Of a stretch of 64,000 nucleotides of DNA, positions 49,506-64,000 are shown one piece after another. Position numbers and translations under genes: made by a program. The first letter of the stretch is position 1, and each line of letters opens with the position of its first letter. Source of the DNA: Mycolicibacterium baixiangningiae. GTDB taxonomy: Bacteria; Actinomycetota; Actinomycetes; Mycobacteriales; Mycobacteriaceae. A model generated the notes under the pieces. The model searched no databases and was not told where the DNA came from. It saw only the letters and a list, made by a program, of their open reading frames with translations. Where the stretch lies: contig NZ_CP066218.1 in NCBI RefSeq assembly GCF_016313185.1, positions 2,728,001 through 2,792,000 on the forward strand, read 5' to 3'.

Positions 49506-49985
49506 ATGACCTCGGCGGCGACCAGGGCGGGACGGCAGGCCCGCATCGTGGCGATCCTGTCCTCGCACTCGGTGCGCAGCCAGGGTGAGTTGGCCGCGAA
49601 ACTGGCCGACGAAGGTATCGACGTCACCCAGGCCACGCTGTCGCGTGACCTCGAGGAGCTCGGCGCGGTCAAACTGCGCGGCGCCGACGGCGGCGTCGGT
49701 GTCTACGTCGTCCCCGAGGACGGCAGCCCGGTGCGCGGGGTGTCCGGCGGCACCGAACGGGTGACCCGCCTGCTCGGTGACCTCCTGGTGTCCACGGACG
49801 CCAGCGGCAACCTCGCCGTACTGCGCACGCCGCCCGGTGCGGCACACTATCTCGCCAGCGCGCTCGATCGGGCCGCGCTGCCGTACGTCGTCGGCACCAT
49901 CGCCGGCGACGACACCATCATGGTGGTGGCTCGCGAGCCCATGACGGGTGCCGAGCTGGCCACCACCCTTGAGAACCTGAAGTAA
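49506..49985 (+). CDS. argR: arginine repressor
   Basis: A 159-residue regulator. ATG 49506 gives [20 protein letters not shown]. The N-terminal winged helix has [20 protein letters not shown] and [17 protein letters not shown]. The C-terminal arginine-binding/oligomerisation domain carries [20 protein letters not shown] and [12 protein letters not shown], with the acidic pair that contacts arginine. It is a hexamer that binds ARG boxes when loaded with arginine. Its place inside the operon makes a feedback loop with the ARG box at 44236. Confidence 0.97.
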   Translation: MTSAATRAGRQARIVAILSSHSVRSQGELAAKLADEGIDVTQATLSRDLEELGAVKLRGADGGVGVYVVPEDGSPVRGVSGGTERVTRLLGDLLVSTDASGNLAVLRTPPGAAHYLASALDRAALPYVVGTIAGDDTIMVVAREPMTGAELATTLENLK

Positions 49986-49998
49986 GAGGAGATTGGTC

Positions 49999-51201
49999 AT
50001 GTCCGAACGCGTCATCCTGGCGTACTCCGGCGGTCTGGACACTTCGGTGGCGATCAGCTGGATCGGCAAGGAGACCGGGCGCGAGGTGGTGGCGGTGGCC
50101 ATCGACCTCGGTCAGGGCGGCGAGGACATGGAGGTCGTGCGCCAACGTGCCCTCGACTGCGGTGCCGTCGAAGCCGTCGTCGTGGACGCCCGCGACGAAT
50201 TCGCCGAGCAGTACTGTCTGCCCGCCATCCAGTCGAATGCGCTCTACATGGATCGGTATCCGCTGGTGTCGGCCCTGAGCCGGCCGCTGATCGTCAAACA
50301 CCTCGTGGACGCGGCGCGTGAGCACGCCGGCGGCATCGTGGCGCACGGCTGCACCGGCAAGGGTAACGACCAAGTCCGATTCGAGGTCGGATTCGCCTCC
50401 CTGGCACCGGATCTCGAGGTGCTCGCCCCGGTCCGCGACTACGCGTGGACCCGCGAGAAGGCCATCGCGTTCGCCGAGGAGAACGCGATCCCCATCAACG
50501 TGAGCAAGCGGTCCCCGTTCTCGATCGACCAGAACGTGTGGGGCCGCGCGGTGGAGACCGGATTCCTGGAGCACCTGTGGAACGCGCCGACCAAGGACGT
50601 CTACGACTACACCGAGGACCCGACGCTGAACTGGAGCACCCCCGACGAGGTCATCGTCGGCTTCGACAAGGGTGTGCCGGTGTCCATCGACGGGCGTGAC
50701 GTCACGGTGCTGCAGGCCATCGAGGAACTCAACCGCCGCGCCGGCGCCCAGGGTGTCGGCCGCCTCGACGTCGTCGAGGATCGGCTCGTCGGCATCAAGA
50801 GCCGCGAGATCTACGAGGCGCCGGGCGCGATGGTGCTCATCACCGCGCACACCGAACTCGAACACGTCACGCTCGAGCGTGAACTCGGCCGGTTCAAGCG
50901 CAACACCGACCAGAAGTGGGGCGAGCTGGTCTACGACGGTCTGTGGTTCTCGCCGCTCAAGACCGCGCTCGAGTCGTTCGTGGCCAAGACGCAGGAGCAC
51001 GTGAGCGGGGAGATCCGGTTGGTGCTGCACGGCGGACACATCGCGGTCAACGGCCGCCGCAGCGCGGAGTCGCTGTATGACTTCAACCTCGCGACCTACG
51101 ACGAGGGCGACACCTTCGACCAGTCGTCGGCGAAGGGCTTCGTGCACGTGCACGGTCTGTCGTCGAGCATCGCCGCTCGCCGGGACCTGGGCATCAAGTG
51201 A
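49999..51201 (+). CDS. argG: argininosuccinate synthase
   Basis: A 400-residue ATP-dependent ligase joining citrulline and aspartate. ATG 49999 has AGAGGAG seven bases upstream and begins [20 protein letters not shown] with the N-type ATP pyrophosphatase motif SGGLDTS. Further conserved parts are [14 protein letters not shown] and EIYEAPGA. It is 13 bases after argR and 30 bases before argH. Confidence 0.98.
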   Translation: MSERVILAYSGGLDTSVAISWIGKETGREVVAVAIDLGQGGEDMEVVRQRALDCGAVEAVVVDARDEFAEQYCLPAIQSNALYMDRYPLVSALSRPLIVKHLVDAAREHAGGIVAHGCTGKGNDQVRFEVGFASLAPDLEVLAPVRDYAWTREKAIAFAEENAIPINVSKRSPFSIDQNVWGRAVETGFLEHLWNAPTKDVYDYTEDPTLNWSTPDEVIVGFDKGVPVSIDGRDVTVLQAIEELNRRAGAQGVGRLDVVEDRLVGIKSREIYEAPGAMVLITAHTELEHVTLERELGRFKRNTDQKWGELVYDGLWFSPLKTALESFVAKTQEHVSGEIRLVLHGGHIAVNGRRSAESLYDFNLATYDEGDTFDQSSAKGFVHVHGLSSSIAARRDLGIK

Positions 51202-52644
<1,443 letters not shown>

Positions 52645-52654
52645 TCCTCGGCGG

Positions 52655-53122
52655 TCAGCCGTTGTCGTTGCAGACCTTGACCTCGAGCCGGTCTCGGTCG
52701 ACATCGATTTCGAGGTCGAGGTTCTCAGCGCCCCGTCGGAAGTCGATCTCCACCTCGGCGGGCTCTTGGTCGGCGACCTCGTGGGTCCAGCCCTCTGCCG
52801 GCGTGACCGGGCCGACGGTCAGCCGCCCGTCGGCGTACGTGACCTGCGCCGAGCCGGCGTCGAACACCTGGTAGCGCCCGTCGGGTGCGGGTTCAAGCCG
52901 CACGCACTGGCCGACCGCGGGTCGCGCGGGTGCGGTGCCCGGTGGGGTGGTGCCCGGTGGGGTGGTGCCCGGTGGGGCGGTGCCCGGTGGGGTGGTGTCC
53001 TGCGAGGCGGCGGGCGGAGCCGATACCGTCTCGGTGACTGTTTCCGGCGACGACCCGCCACCTGATCCGCATCCGGACAATACAAGGGCGGCGACGGCGG
53101 CGCCCAATACCATGTGCTTCAT
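52655..53122 (-). CDS. lipoprotein with PPGT repeats
   Basis: A 155-residue exported lipoprotein. The signal MKHMVLGAAVAALVLSGCGS ends in a lipobox LSGC, so lipid is added to Cys18. A Ser/Thr/Pro linker with four PPGT(A) pentapeptides follows (residues ~45-65), then a small beta-rich domain with two cysteines (GQCVRLEP and KVCNDNG) that probably pair. The function is unknown. It is convergent to argH and just downstream of the ABC-F gene. Confidence 0.85.
   Translation of the reverse strand: MKHMVLGAAVAALVLSGCGSGGGSSPETVTETVSAPPAASQDTTPPGTAPPGTTPPGTTPPGTAPARPAVGQCVRLEPAPDGRYQVFDAGSAQVTYADGRLTVGPVTPAEGWTHEVADQEPAEVEIDFRRGAENLDLEIDVDRDRLEVKVCNDNG
52935..52994 (-). repeat. four 15-nt tandem repeats in the lipoprotein gene
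   Basis: GTGCCCGGTGGGGTG (plus-strand view) repeats at 52935, 52950, 52965 and 52980 with one base change (GGGGCG). It codes on the minus strand for (P)PGTTP/PPGTA units. Such short units can change copy number by slippage. Confidence 0.88.
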
Positions 53123-53144
53123 GTGCCCACACTACGGGCGCGTT

Positions 53145-54902
<1,758 letters not shown>

Positions 54903-55002
54903 CAGGCGCCGATGATAGGTGGCCCGCTGTGCCATGATGACGAGGCATTACGGCAGGCAGGCGGGGGACCGGGCCGCGACGTCGATGTGAAGGGGGCAGG
55001 CG

Positions 55003-58000
55003 GTGGTGGACCTCTCGGCGATCACCGGGCCGGTCGGACGGCTTGTGGCGACCGCGCAGAACGGTCTGGAGGTCCTCCGCTACGGCGGGCTGGAGACCGG
55101 CGCTGTGCCGTCCCCGTTCCAGATCGTGCAGAGCGTGCCCATGTACCGGCTGCGCCGATACTTTCCGCCGGACGCCCGTCCGGGCGCCCGCCCATCGGGT
55201 CCGCCGGTGCTGATGGTGCACCCGATGATGATGTCGGCCGACATGTGGGACGTGACCCGCGACGAGGGCGCCGTCGGCATCCTGTACCGCGCCGGTCTCG
55301 ACCCCTGGGTGATCGACTTCGGATCGCCCGACAAGGTCGAGGGCGGTATGCAGCGCAATCTCGCCGACCACGTGGTGGCCCTCTCCGAAGCGATCGACAC
55401 CGTCAAGCAGGCGGCCGGGCACGATGTGCACCTCGCCGGCTACTCGCAGGGCGGCATGTTCTGCTACCAGACCGCCGCATACCGCCAGTCGCGCGACCTG
55501 GCCAGCATCATCGCGTTCGGCGCCCCGGTCGACACCCTCGCCGCGTTGCCGCTGAACCTGCCCGCGGGCCTGGCGGTGGGCGCCGCCGACTTCATGGCCG
55601 ACCACGTCTTCAGCCGCATCGACATCCCGGGGTGGTTGGCTCGCACCGGCTTTCAGATGCTCGACCCGATCAAGACCGCCCAGGCGCGTGTCGAATTCTT
55701 GATGCAGCTACACGACCGCGAGGCGCTGCTGCCGCGCGAACAGCAGCGGCGATTCCTGGCCTCCGACGGGTGGATAGCCTGGTCGGGCCCGGCGATCTCC
55801 GAATTGCTCAAACAGTTCATCGCCCACAACCGCATGATGACCGGCGGTTTCGCCATCCACGGTCAACTGGTCACGCTGTCGGACATCACCTGCCCCGTCT
55901 TCGCGGTCGTGGGTGAGGTCGACGACATCGGTCAGCCGCCGTCGGTACGCGGGATCAAACGGGCGGCGCCACAGGCCGACGTCTACGAATACCTCATCCG
56001 GGCAGGTCATTTCGGGCTGGTCGTGGGGTCCAAGGCGTCGGAGCAGACATGGCCGACCGTCGCCGGCTGGGTCAAATGGCTCGAAGGCCACGGCGATATG
56101 CCCGACGGCGTCGAACCGATGGCACTGCAGCCACAGGAGCACGTCGAAGGCGGTGTTTCGCTGACGTCGCGTGTCGCACACGGTGCCACCGCCGCCACCG
56201 AGATGGCATTCGGGGTCGCCCGCTCGGCGGCCGGTGCGGTGGTCTCGGCGAACAAGTCGGCGCGCTCGCTCGCGGTCGAGACGGTCCGCACCCTGCCCCG
56301 GCTGGCCCGGCTGGGTCAGATCAACGACCACACCCGGATCTCGCTCGGACGGATCATGTCCGAGCAGGCCCGCGGCGCGCCGGACGGCGAATTCCTGCTC
56401 TACGACGGCCGGGTGCACACCTACGAAGCCGTCGACCGCCGGATCAACAACGTGGTGCGGGGGCTCATCGAGGTCGGGGTGCGACAGGGCACCCGGGTCG
56501 GGGTGCTGATGGAGACCCGCCCCAGTGCCCTGGTGGCGATAGCCGCGCTCTCGCGGTTGGGCGCGGTCGCGGTGCTGATGCCGCCGGATGTCGATCTGGC
56601 CGCGGCCGCACGGCTGGGCGCGGTGTCGGAGATCATTGCCGACCCCAGCCACCTCGAGGCGGCCCGCAGCCTGCCGATGCGGGTGCTGGTGCTCGGCGGC
56701 GGCGACACCCGCGACCTCCACGCCCCTGAAGACGCCGACGTGGTCGACATGGAGAAGATCGACCCCGACGAGGTGGCGCTGCCCGGCTGGTACCGGCCCA
56801 ACCCCGGGTTCGCCCGCGACCTGGCGTTCATCGCGTTCAGCTCGATCGGTGGCGACCTGGTCGCCCGGCAGATCACCAACCACCGGTGGGCGCTGTCGGC
56901 GTTCGGTACGGCGTCGGCGGCCAACCTCGGCCGCACCGACACCGTCTACTGCCTGACCCCCTTGCACCACCAGTCGGGTCTGCTGGTCAGCCTGGGCGGT
57001 GCGGTCGTCGGCGGAACGCGGATCGCGCTGTCGCGCGAATTGCAGCCCGACCGGTTCGTCCAGGAGATCCGCCAGTACGGGGTCTCGGTGATCTCCTACA
57101 CCTGGGCGATGCTGCGGCAGATCATCGACGATCCGTCGTTCCAGTTGTCCGGCGGACACCCGGTGCGGCTCTTCATCGGATCGGGGATGCCGACCGGGTT
57201 GTGGAAGCGGGTCGTCGAGATCTTCGCCCCGGCCCACGTCGTCGAGTTCTTCGCGACCACCGATGGCCAGGCCGTGCTCGCCAACGTCTCCGGCGCCAAG
57301 ATCGGTAGCAAGGGCCGCGCCGTGCCTGGCGGCGGTCAGGTGGCGTTGGCCGCATACGACGTCGACGACGATCGCATCCTCGAGGACACCCGCGGTTTCG
57401 TGCGTCGGGCGGGCGCCGACGAGGTGGGAGTCCTGCTGGCGCGTCCGCGCGGACCGGTCGATCCGACGGCGTCGGTGAAGCGGGGCGTTTTCGCACCCGC
57501 CGACACCTGGGTGTCGTCCGAATACCTCTTCCGCCGCGACGAGGACGGCGACTACTGGCTGGTGGACAACCGCGGTTCGGTGATCCACACCGCCCGCGGA
57601 CCCGTGTACGCGATGCCGATCGGCGACGCCGTGGGGCGCATCGGTGCCGTCGACGTCGCTGTCACCTACGGGATCGAGGCGGGCGGGCAGCAGTTGGCGG
57701 TCACCGCCTTGGCGCTGTGTCCGGGCGGCAGCATCACGACGGCGGAACTGTCCGAGGCGTTGAGGAATCTCCCGGTCGGCAATCCGCCCGACATCGTCCA
57801 CGTCGTGCCCGACATCGAACTGAGCGCGTCGTACCGCCCGTTGACGGGCCCGTTGCGTGCTTCCGGCATACCTCGGCCGTCACGGCGTAACTCTTGGTAC
57901 CTCGACACCGATACCAATGGTTACAAGCGGCTGACCGTGGCCGTGCGTGCTGAACTCACCGGAGGGCAGGACCGTGACCTCGCGCAGAACAACTCACAGA

Positions 58001-58023
58001 TGGCGCCTCGTGCCCAGCAGTGA
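55003..58023 (+). CDS. lipase / acyl-CoA ligase-like fusion (Rv1683-like)
   Basis: A 1006-residue protein of two parts. Residues 1-~365 are an alpha/beta hydrolase of the PhaC type with nucleophile elbow GYSQGG (Ser where PhaC has Cys), VLMVHPMMMSADMWDV and a late His (AGHFGL). Residues ~440-1006 look like an AMP-binding acyl-CoA ligase, but the ATP loop TSGTTGxPKG is replaced by SSIGGDLVARQ, the TGD motif by WVSSEYLFRRDEDG, and the C-terminal catalytic Lys by TGPLRASGIPR. The ligase half may thus bind but not activate acids. In M. tuberculosis the orthologue is linked to lipid storage. GTG start with AGGGGG upstream. Confidence 0.9.
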   Translation: MVDLSAITGPVGRLVATAQNGLEVLRYGGLETGAVPSPFQIVQSVPMYRLRRYFPPDARPGARPSGPPVLMVHPMMMSADMWDVTRDEGAVGILYRAGLDPWVIDFGSPDKVEGGMQRNLADHVVALSEAIDTVKQAAGHDVHLAGYSQGGMFCYQTAAYRQSRDLASIIAFGAPVDTLAALPLNLPAGLAVGAADFMADHVFSRIDIPGWLARTGFQMLDPIKTAQARVEFLMQLHDREALLPREQQRRFLASDGWIAWSGPAISELLKQFIAHNRMMTGGFAIHGQLVTLSDITCPVFAVVGEVDDIGQPPSVRGIKRAAPQADVYEYLIRAGHFGLVVGSKASEQTWPTVAGWVKWLEGHGDMPDGVEPMALQPQEHVEGGVSLTSRVAHGATAATEMAFGVARSAAGAVVSANKSARSLAVETVRTLPRLARLGQINDHTRISLGRIMSEQARGAPDGEFLLYDGRVHTYEAVDRRINNVVRGLIEVGVRQGTRVGVLMETRPSALVAIAALSRLGAVAVLMPPDVDLAAAARLGAVSEIIADPSHLEAARSLPMRVLVLGGGDTRDLHAPEDADVVDMEKIDPDEVALPGWYRPNPGFARDLAFIAFSSIGGDLVARQITNHRWALSAFGTASAANLGRTDTVYCLTPLHHQSGLLVSLGGAVVGGTRIALSRELQPDRFVQEIRQYGVSVISYTWAMLRQIIDDPSFQLSGGHPVRLFIGSGMPTGLWKRVVEIFAPAHVVEFFATTDGQAVLANVSGAKIGSKGRAVPGGGQVALAAYDVDDDRILEDTRGFVRRAGADEVGVLLARPRGPVDPTASVKRGVFAPADTWVSSEYLFRRDEDGDYWLVDNRGSVIHTARGPVYAMPIGDAVGRIGAVDVAVTYGIEAGGQQLAVTALALCPGGSITTAELSEALRNLPVGNPPDIVHVVPDIELSASYRPLTGPLRASGIPRPSRRNSWYLDTDTNGYKRLTVAVRAELTGGQDRDLAQNNSQMAPRAQQ

Positions 58024-58086
58024 TCCCGCGCCGGGCCGCGGTTGCACTGATAGGCTCCCGCTGGCGTCGCTTCGACTGGAGGATTG

Positions 58087-58533
58087 ATGATTTCGCAAAG
58101 CCGGAACAACCGCTCGGGCTGGCGTCGCGCCCTCACCGGCACGCTGGCCAGCGGTGCGCTTGCCGCCGCGATGCTGGTGACCGCGCCCGCGTCTCAGGCC
58201 GACGTCCTCGATCAGATCGGCGCCCGGTACATGCAGGGCTCCGGCGGCGGTCAGGTCTCGATCTTCGTCGAACGGTCGCTGAGCCTGCGCGCGCAGGGGT
58301 ACCGCCCGTCGCAGGAGAACCTCGCCGCGTTGCAGGAGGGTTGGGACTTCCTGCCCAACCAGACCCGACTGCTCGACGCGCTCAAGACAACCGTGGGTTA
58401 CCAGCGAAAGCTGCAGATGCAGTCGGCGCTGTCCGGCGGTGGTGGCCCCGCGGTCAAGGCTCCCGCATGGGTTCCCCCGGGTGACGAAAACCCTTGGGTC
58501 GGACCCGAATACGACATCAACCCCTACGACTAG
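58087..58533 (+). CDS. small secreted protein
   Basis: A 148-residue exported protein. ATG 58087 follows TGGAGGA and starts MISQSRNNRSGWRRALTGTLA with a hydrophobic stretch and cleavage after SQA. The mature part has two helical segments (DVLDQIGARYMQGSGGGQVS, NLAALQEGWDFLPNQTRLLDAL) and a Pro-rich tail WVPPGDENPWVGPEYD. It has no cysteine. I do not recognise a function. It lies 64 bases after the lipase/ligase gene and 10 bases before the Trm112-like gene. Confidence 0.82.
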   Translation: MISQSRNNRSGWRRALTGTLASGALAAAMLVTAPASQADVLDQIGARYMQGSGGGQVSIFVERSLSLRAQGYRPSQENLAALQEGWDFLPNQTRLLDALKTTVGYQRKLQMQSALSGGGGPAVKAPAWVPPGDENPWVGPEYDINPYD

Positions 58534-58543
58534 TCGGCACGCC

Positions 58544-58750
58544 GTGCTCGACGAGAAGTTGCGGGCGATACTCGTCTGTCCCCAGGATCGCGGTCCGTTG
58601 CTGTTGATCGGCGACGAGATGTTGTACAACCCGCGGCTCCGGCAGGGGTATCGCATCGACGACGGCATTCCGGTGTTGCTGGTCGACGAGGCGGTCGCCG
58701 TCACCGACGACGCCGAACATCAGCGACTGCTCGACCGCGCTGAATCCTGA
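58544..58750 (+). CDS. Trm112/UPF0434-family small protein
   Basis: A 68-residue protein in the Rv1684 position. GTG at 58544 gives VLDEKLRAILVCPQDRGPLLL and then LYNPRLRQGYRIDDGIPVLLVDEA, the standard UPF0434 pattern. Only the first zinc-type Cys pair position is kept (CPQD), so it may not bind zinc. Eukaryotic Trm112 activates methyltransferases; the bacterial role is unclear. Confidence 0.88.
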   Translation: MLDEKLRAILVCPQDRGPLLLIGDEMLYNPRLRQGYRIDDGIPVLLVDEAVAVTDDAEHQRLLDRAES

Positions 58751-58777
58751 CGCACGCACCCGGGCGGAATCGCTGCG

Positions 58778-59389
58778 GTGAGTGCCGAGTTGCTGGAGGT
58801 CGATCCGCTCACGGCGGCCCGGCGGTTGCTCGGAGCGGTGCTGACGTGCCGCGGGGTCAGCGCGACGATCGTCGAGGTGGAGGCCTACGGCGGTCCGCCC
58901 GACGGACCGTGGCCCGACGCCGCGGCGCATTCCTATCGCGGTCGCGGTGTGCGCAACCAGGTGATGTTCGGGCCCCCTGGACGGCTCTACACCTACCGCA
59001 GCCATGGAATTCATGTCTGCGCGAACGTGGTGTGCGGCGACGACGGAGTGGCCGCCGCCGTGTTGTTGCGCGCCGCGGTGGTCGAGTCGGGTCATGACCT
59101 CGTCCAGCGTCGTCGCGGCGAGTCCGTGCGGCAGGTGGCGCTGGCCCGGGGACCGGGGAACTTGTGCTCGGCACTCGGAATCACCATGGCCGACAACGGA
59201 ATCGACGTGTTCGCCGACGACAGCCCCGTCCACGTTCGGCTGGGTGGTGAACAGGACCATGTCGCCGGTCCCCGGGTCGGGGTGAGCAAGGCCGCCGACC
59301 GGCCGTGGCGGCTGTGGTTGGCCGACCGCCCCGAGGTGTCGGCCTACCGGCGCAGCCCGAGGGCTCCGGCGCCGGGCGACAGCGACTGA
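58778..59389 (+). CDS. mpg: 3-methyladenine DNA glycosylase (AAG type)
   Basis: A 203-residue repair enzyme that removes alkylated purines such as 3-methyladenine and hypoxanthine. GTG start. The catalytic Glu is in VEVEAYGGP, the wedge and base pocket in [21 protein letters not shown] and [10 protein letters not shown], and the end [11 protein letters not shown] and [14 protein letters not shown] is typical. The length matches the bacterial family. It precedes tyrS by 27 bases, probably cotranscribed. Confidence 0.95.
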   Translation: MSAELLEVDPLTAARRLLGAVLTCRGVSATIVEVEAYGGPPDGPWPDAAAHSYRGRGVRNQVMFGPPGRLYTYRSHGIHVCANVVCGDDGVAAAVLLRAAVVESGHDLVQRRRGESVRQVALARGPGNLCSALGITMADNGIDVFADDSPVHVRLGGEQDHVAGPRVGVSKAADRPWRLWLADRPEVSAYRRSPRAPAPGDSD

Positions 59390-59416
59390 CCGCGGCGCGT
59401 ACGGAAAGATCGAGGC

Positions 59417-60688
59417 ATGAGCAGCATCCTCGACGAGCTGGACTGGCGCGGGCTGATGGCGCAATCGACCGACCGGGAGGCGCTGGCTGCCGACCTGGCC
59501 CGCGGTCCGATGACGCTGTACTCCGGGTTCGACCCAACCGCACCCAGCCTGCACGCCGGCCATCTCGTGCCGCTACTGACCTTGCGCCGCTTCCAGCAGG
59601 CCGGACACCGGCCGATCGTGCTCGCCGGCGGGGCGACCGGGATGATCGGTGACCCCCGCGATACGGGGGAGCGCACCATGCAGACCGTCGACACGGTCGC
59701 GGACTGGGCCGATCGCATCCGCGGTCAGCTGGAACGGTTCGTGGAGTTCGACCCGTCGCCGACCGGTGCGATCGTCGAGAACAACCTGTCCTGGACCGGT
59801 CCCTTGTCGGCCATCGAGTTCCTGCGTGACGTCGGAAAATACTTCTCCGTCAACGTGATGCTCGACCGCGACACCGTGCGGCGACGTCTCGAAGGGGAGG
59901 GGATCTCCTACACCGAGTTCAGCTACATGCTGCTGCAGGCGAACGACTATGTGCAGCTACGCGAACGGTATGGCTGCGCCTTGCAGATCGGCGGTTCAGA
60001 CCAATGGGGCAACATCGTCGCCGGGGTGCGGTTGGTGCGCCAGAAGCTCGGCGACACCGTGCACGCCATGACGACACCGCTGGTCACCGACTCAGAAGGC
60101 AAGAAGTTCGGCAAGTCCACGGGCGGCGGGAACCTCTGGCTGGACCCGGCGATGACGACTCCGTATGCCTGGTACCAGTACTTCGTCAACACCGCTGACG
60201 CCGACGTCGTCAACTATCTGCGGTGGTTCACGTTCCTGGACGCCGGCGAACTGGGGGAGTTGGAGGAGGCGACGCAAGAGCGTCCGCACCAACGCACCGC
60301 CCAGCGGCGACTCGCCAGGGAGCTGACCACGCTGGTGCACGGCGAAGGCGCGACCCGATCGGTGGAACACGCCAGCCAGGCACTTTTCGGCCGGGGCGAG
60401 CTCGCCGATCTCGACGAGCCGACGCTGGCAGCCGCACTACGCGAGGCGTCGGTGGCCGAACTCACAACGGGCGGACCGGATCTGATCACCGATCTGCTCG
60501 TCGCCACCGGCCTGTCGGCGAGTAAGGGGGCCGCGCGGCGGACCATCGCCGAGGGCGGGGTCTCGGTGAACAACGTCAAGATCGACAACGACGAGTGGTC
60601 GCCGCAGCCCTCGGACTTCCTGCACGGCCGGTGGCTGGTCCTGCGCCGCGGCAAGCGGAATGTCGCCGGGGTGCAGCGGGTTGGGTGA
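59417..60688 (+). CDS. tyrS: tyrosyl-tRNA synthetase
   Basis: A 423-residue class I synthetase. The HIGH motif is HAGH in [14 protein letters not shown] near residue 52; the KMSKS-like motif is GKKFGKST near 234; the tyrosine pocket includes [17 protein letters not shown] and [12 protein letters not shown]. The C-terminal S4 domain ([18 protein letters not shown]) binds tRNA. The rRNA operon promoter begins 67 bases after the stop, the known rrnB arrangement of fast-growing mycobacteria. Confidence 0.98.
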   Translation: MSSILDELDWRGLMAQSTDREALAADLARGPMTLYSGFDPTAPSLHAGHLVPLLTLRRFQQAGHRPIVLAGGATGMIGDPRDTGERTMQTVDTVADWADRIRGQLERFVEFDPSPTGAIVENNLSWTGPLSAIEFLRDVGKYFSVNVMLDRDTVRRRLEGEGISYTEFSYMLLQANDYVQLRERYGCALQIGGSDQWGNIVAGVRLVRQKLGDTVHAMTTPLVTDSEGKKFGKSTGGGNLWLDPAMTTPYAWYQYFVNTADADVVNYLRWFTFLDAGELGELEEATQERPHQRTAQRRLARELTTLVHGEGATRSVEHASQALFGRGELADLDEPTLAAALREASVAELTTGGPDLITDLLVATGLSASKGAARRTIAEGGVSVNNVKIDNDEWSPQPSDFLHGRWLVLRRGKRNVAGVQRVG

Positions 60689-60754
60689 TCTGGGACGTGC
60701 GTACGACTGTGCGGTTCGCGGAAGTCGCACAAAAATCGGTCTTGACCTGGGGAT

Positions 60755-60783
60755 TTGACTCCGTGTTTCCACTGACGTAACTT
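60755..60783 (+). promoter_or_regulatory. rrnB promoter
   Basis: -35 TTGACT (60755-60760) and -10 TAACTT (60778-60783) are separated by exactly 17 bases, close to the sigma-A consensus. Transcription would start near 60790, about 285 bases before 16S. A second TTGACC at 60742 has no matching -10. I see only one promoter, as reported for rrnB of fast growers. Confidence 0.82.
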
Positions 60784-60843
60784 ATTCCAGGTCGCCGCGA
60801 CACGGCCTCCGGGCCGGAGAGCGCGAACGACTCCCAGAGGGAC

Positions 60844-60859
60844 ACTCACTTCGGTGAGT
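60844..60859 (+). promoter_or_regulatory. rrnB leader hairpin, boxB-like
   Basis: ACTCAC-TTCG-GTGAGT is a perfect 6-bp stem with a stable UUCG loop. A second hairpin CGCGGC/GCCGCG lies at 60883-60901. Both precede the boxA element and may belong to the antitermination or processing signals. Confidence 0.55.
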
Positions 60860-60927
60860 TCCTGACCGTCCGCACTACGTGACGCGGCTTAAATTGCCGC
60901 GGGATCGCTGCGCGGGTCGGGTGGGTG

Positions 60928-60943
60928 TGTTGTTTGAGAACTC
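60928..60943 (+). promoter_or_regulatory. rrnB boxA antitermination element
   Basis: TGTTGTTTGAGAACTC, the mycobacterial boxA form, continues with AATAGTGTG. boxA RNA recruits NusB/NusE for antitermination. A related but altered element, GTGTTTGATTTG then GGATAGTGG, is in the 16S-23S spacer near 62879. Confidence 0.7.
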
Positions 60944-61076
60944 AATAGTGTGTTTGGTGGTTTTTGTTTGTTGTTTTTGTTTTGCCGCACTTCTTTTTTC
61001 CCGTTTAGGGGTGTGGTTGTTTTTTGACCAGTTTTGTTTCTGGTTGTGATCGGATTTTCCTGATTGCCTTTTTAGG

Positions 61077-63066
<1,990 letters not shown>

Positions 63067-64000
63067 TTGTAAGTGTTTAAGGGCGCATGGTGGATGCCTT
63101 GGCACTGGGAGCCGATGAAGGACGTGGGAGGCTGCGTTATGCCTCGGGGAGCTGCCAACCGAGCGTTGATCCGAGGATGTCCGAATGGGGAAACCCGGCA
63201 CGAGTGATGTCGTGTCACCCGGCACTGAATACATAGGTGTCGGGGGGGAACGCGGGGAAGTGAAACATCTCAGTACCCGTAGGAAGAGAAAACAAAAGTG
63301 ATTCCGTGAGTAGTGGCGAGCGAAAGCGGAGGATGGCTAAACCATGGACATGTGATACCCGGCAGGGGTTGTGTGTGTGGTGTTGTGGGGTTCGTCGTTT
63401 CCAGGTCTGCCGGTCTGGACTGCAGTGAGAAAAGCTCGTGTTAATCGAACTGGTTTGGGATGGCCGACCGTAGAGGGTGAGAGTCCCGTAGGTGAAAACA
63501 TGTGCTCTGTAGTGGCGTGTCCCCGAGTAGCAGCGGGCCCGTGGAATCTGCTGTGAATCTGCCGGGACCACCCGGTAAGCCTGAATACTTCCCAGTGACC
63601 GATAGCGGATTAGTACCGTGAGGGAATGGTGAAAAGTACCCCGGGAGGGGAGTGAAATAGTACCTGAAACCGTGTGCCTACAATCCGTCAGAGCCTTCGT
63701 TTTTGACGTGGGGTGATGGCGTGCCTTTTGAAGAATGAGCCTGCGAGTCAGGGACATGTCGCGAGGTTAACCCGTGTGGGGTAGCCGTAGCGAAAGCGAG
63801 TCTGAATAGGGCGTATCCACACAAGAGTGTGTGGTGTAGTGGTGTGTTCTGGACCCGAAGCGGAGTGATCTACCCATGGCCAGGGTGAAGCGACGGTAAG
63901 ACGTCGTGGAGGCCCGAACCCACTTAGGTTGAAGACTGAGGGGATGAGCTGTGGGTAGGGGTGAAAGGCCAATCAAACTCCGTGATAGCTGGTTCTCCCC
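63067..64000 (+). rRNA. rrl: 23S ribosomal RNA, 5' part
   Basis: Begins TTGTAAGTGTTTAAGGGCGC and runs past the window end, so ~934 of ~3100 nt (domain I and start of II) are present. Conserved segments such as GGTGGATGCCTTGGCA near 63088 and TGAGGGAATGGTGAAAAGTA near 63619 confirm it. Only this part can be described. Confidence 0.97.

Overview
The window is high-GC actinobacterial DNA. Its gene order and protein sequences point to a rapidly growing mycobacterium (Mycolicibacterium type). The order polA - rpsA - coaE - uvrB - MFS - USP - MBL - uvrA - lysX - infC/rpmI/rplT/tsnR - cyclase - pheST - argCJBDFRGH - lipase/ligase fusion - Trm112-like - mpg - tyrS follows the M. tuberculosis Rv1629 to Rv1689 block, as I recall it, with insertions and losses. 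tyrS is followed directly by an rRNA operon, the known position of rrnB in fast growers. The 16S gene has the short helix 18 typical of fast growers. I cannot name the species.

Layout. 1-9.6 kb: the 3' end of polA, a thioesterase, a PrsW-type membrane protease, an NTF2/NmrA/TetR three-gene operon behind a perfect palindrome, rpsA, coaE fused to a GrpB domain, a secreted protein and a DUF402 protein. 9.7-14.3 kb: uvrB, an MFS exporter behind a MerR-type promoter, an MgtC-family protein and tRNA-Cys. 14.3-20.7 kb is the accessory part: a 948-residue secreted Pro/Ala/Gly repeat protein with three families of near-identical DNA repeats, a PrrB-like sensor kinase without a response regulator, TesB, and a decayed uracil-DNA glycosylase. 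20.7-34.3 kb: a cAMP-binding-type universal stress protein, a P450, an MBL hydrolase, uvrA, a Baeyer-Villiger-type monooxygenase, an AlkZ-like protein apparently starting at CTG, a membrane esterase, lysX and a DUF1844 protein. 34.3-44.2 kb: infC (ATC start)-rpmI-rplT-tsnR, an MpaB/acyl-CoA dehydrogenase operon with its own operator, a class III cyclase, pheST and a membrane protein. 44.2-52.6 kb: the complete arginine operon behind an ARG box. 52.6-60.7 kb: lipoprotein, ABC-F ATPase, lipase/acyl-CoA ligase fusion, secreted protein, Trm112-like protein, mpg and tyrS. 60.7-64 kb: rrnB promoter, leader, 16S, spacer and partial 23S.

How the genes work together. Most of the window is housekeeping: DNA repair (polA, uvrA, uvrB, mpg), translation (rpsA, infC, rpmI, rplT, pheST, tyrS, tsnR, rRNA), CoA synthesis (coaE) and arginine synthesis from N-acetylglutamate to arginine, with its repressor encoded inside the operon. 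Envelope lipid and stress functions (lysX, MgtC, PrsW, esterase, lipase/ligase) and oxidative lipid metabolism (P450, FMO, ACAD, thioesterases) sit between these blocks. Several start sites look leaderless, as is common in mycobacteria.

The least explained parts are the repeat protein with its neighbouring orphan kinase, the two genes with apparently non-canonical starts, and the fusion protein whose adenylating half has lost its catalytic motifs. I found no CRISPR array, prophage or insertion sequence.
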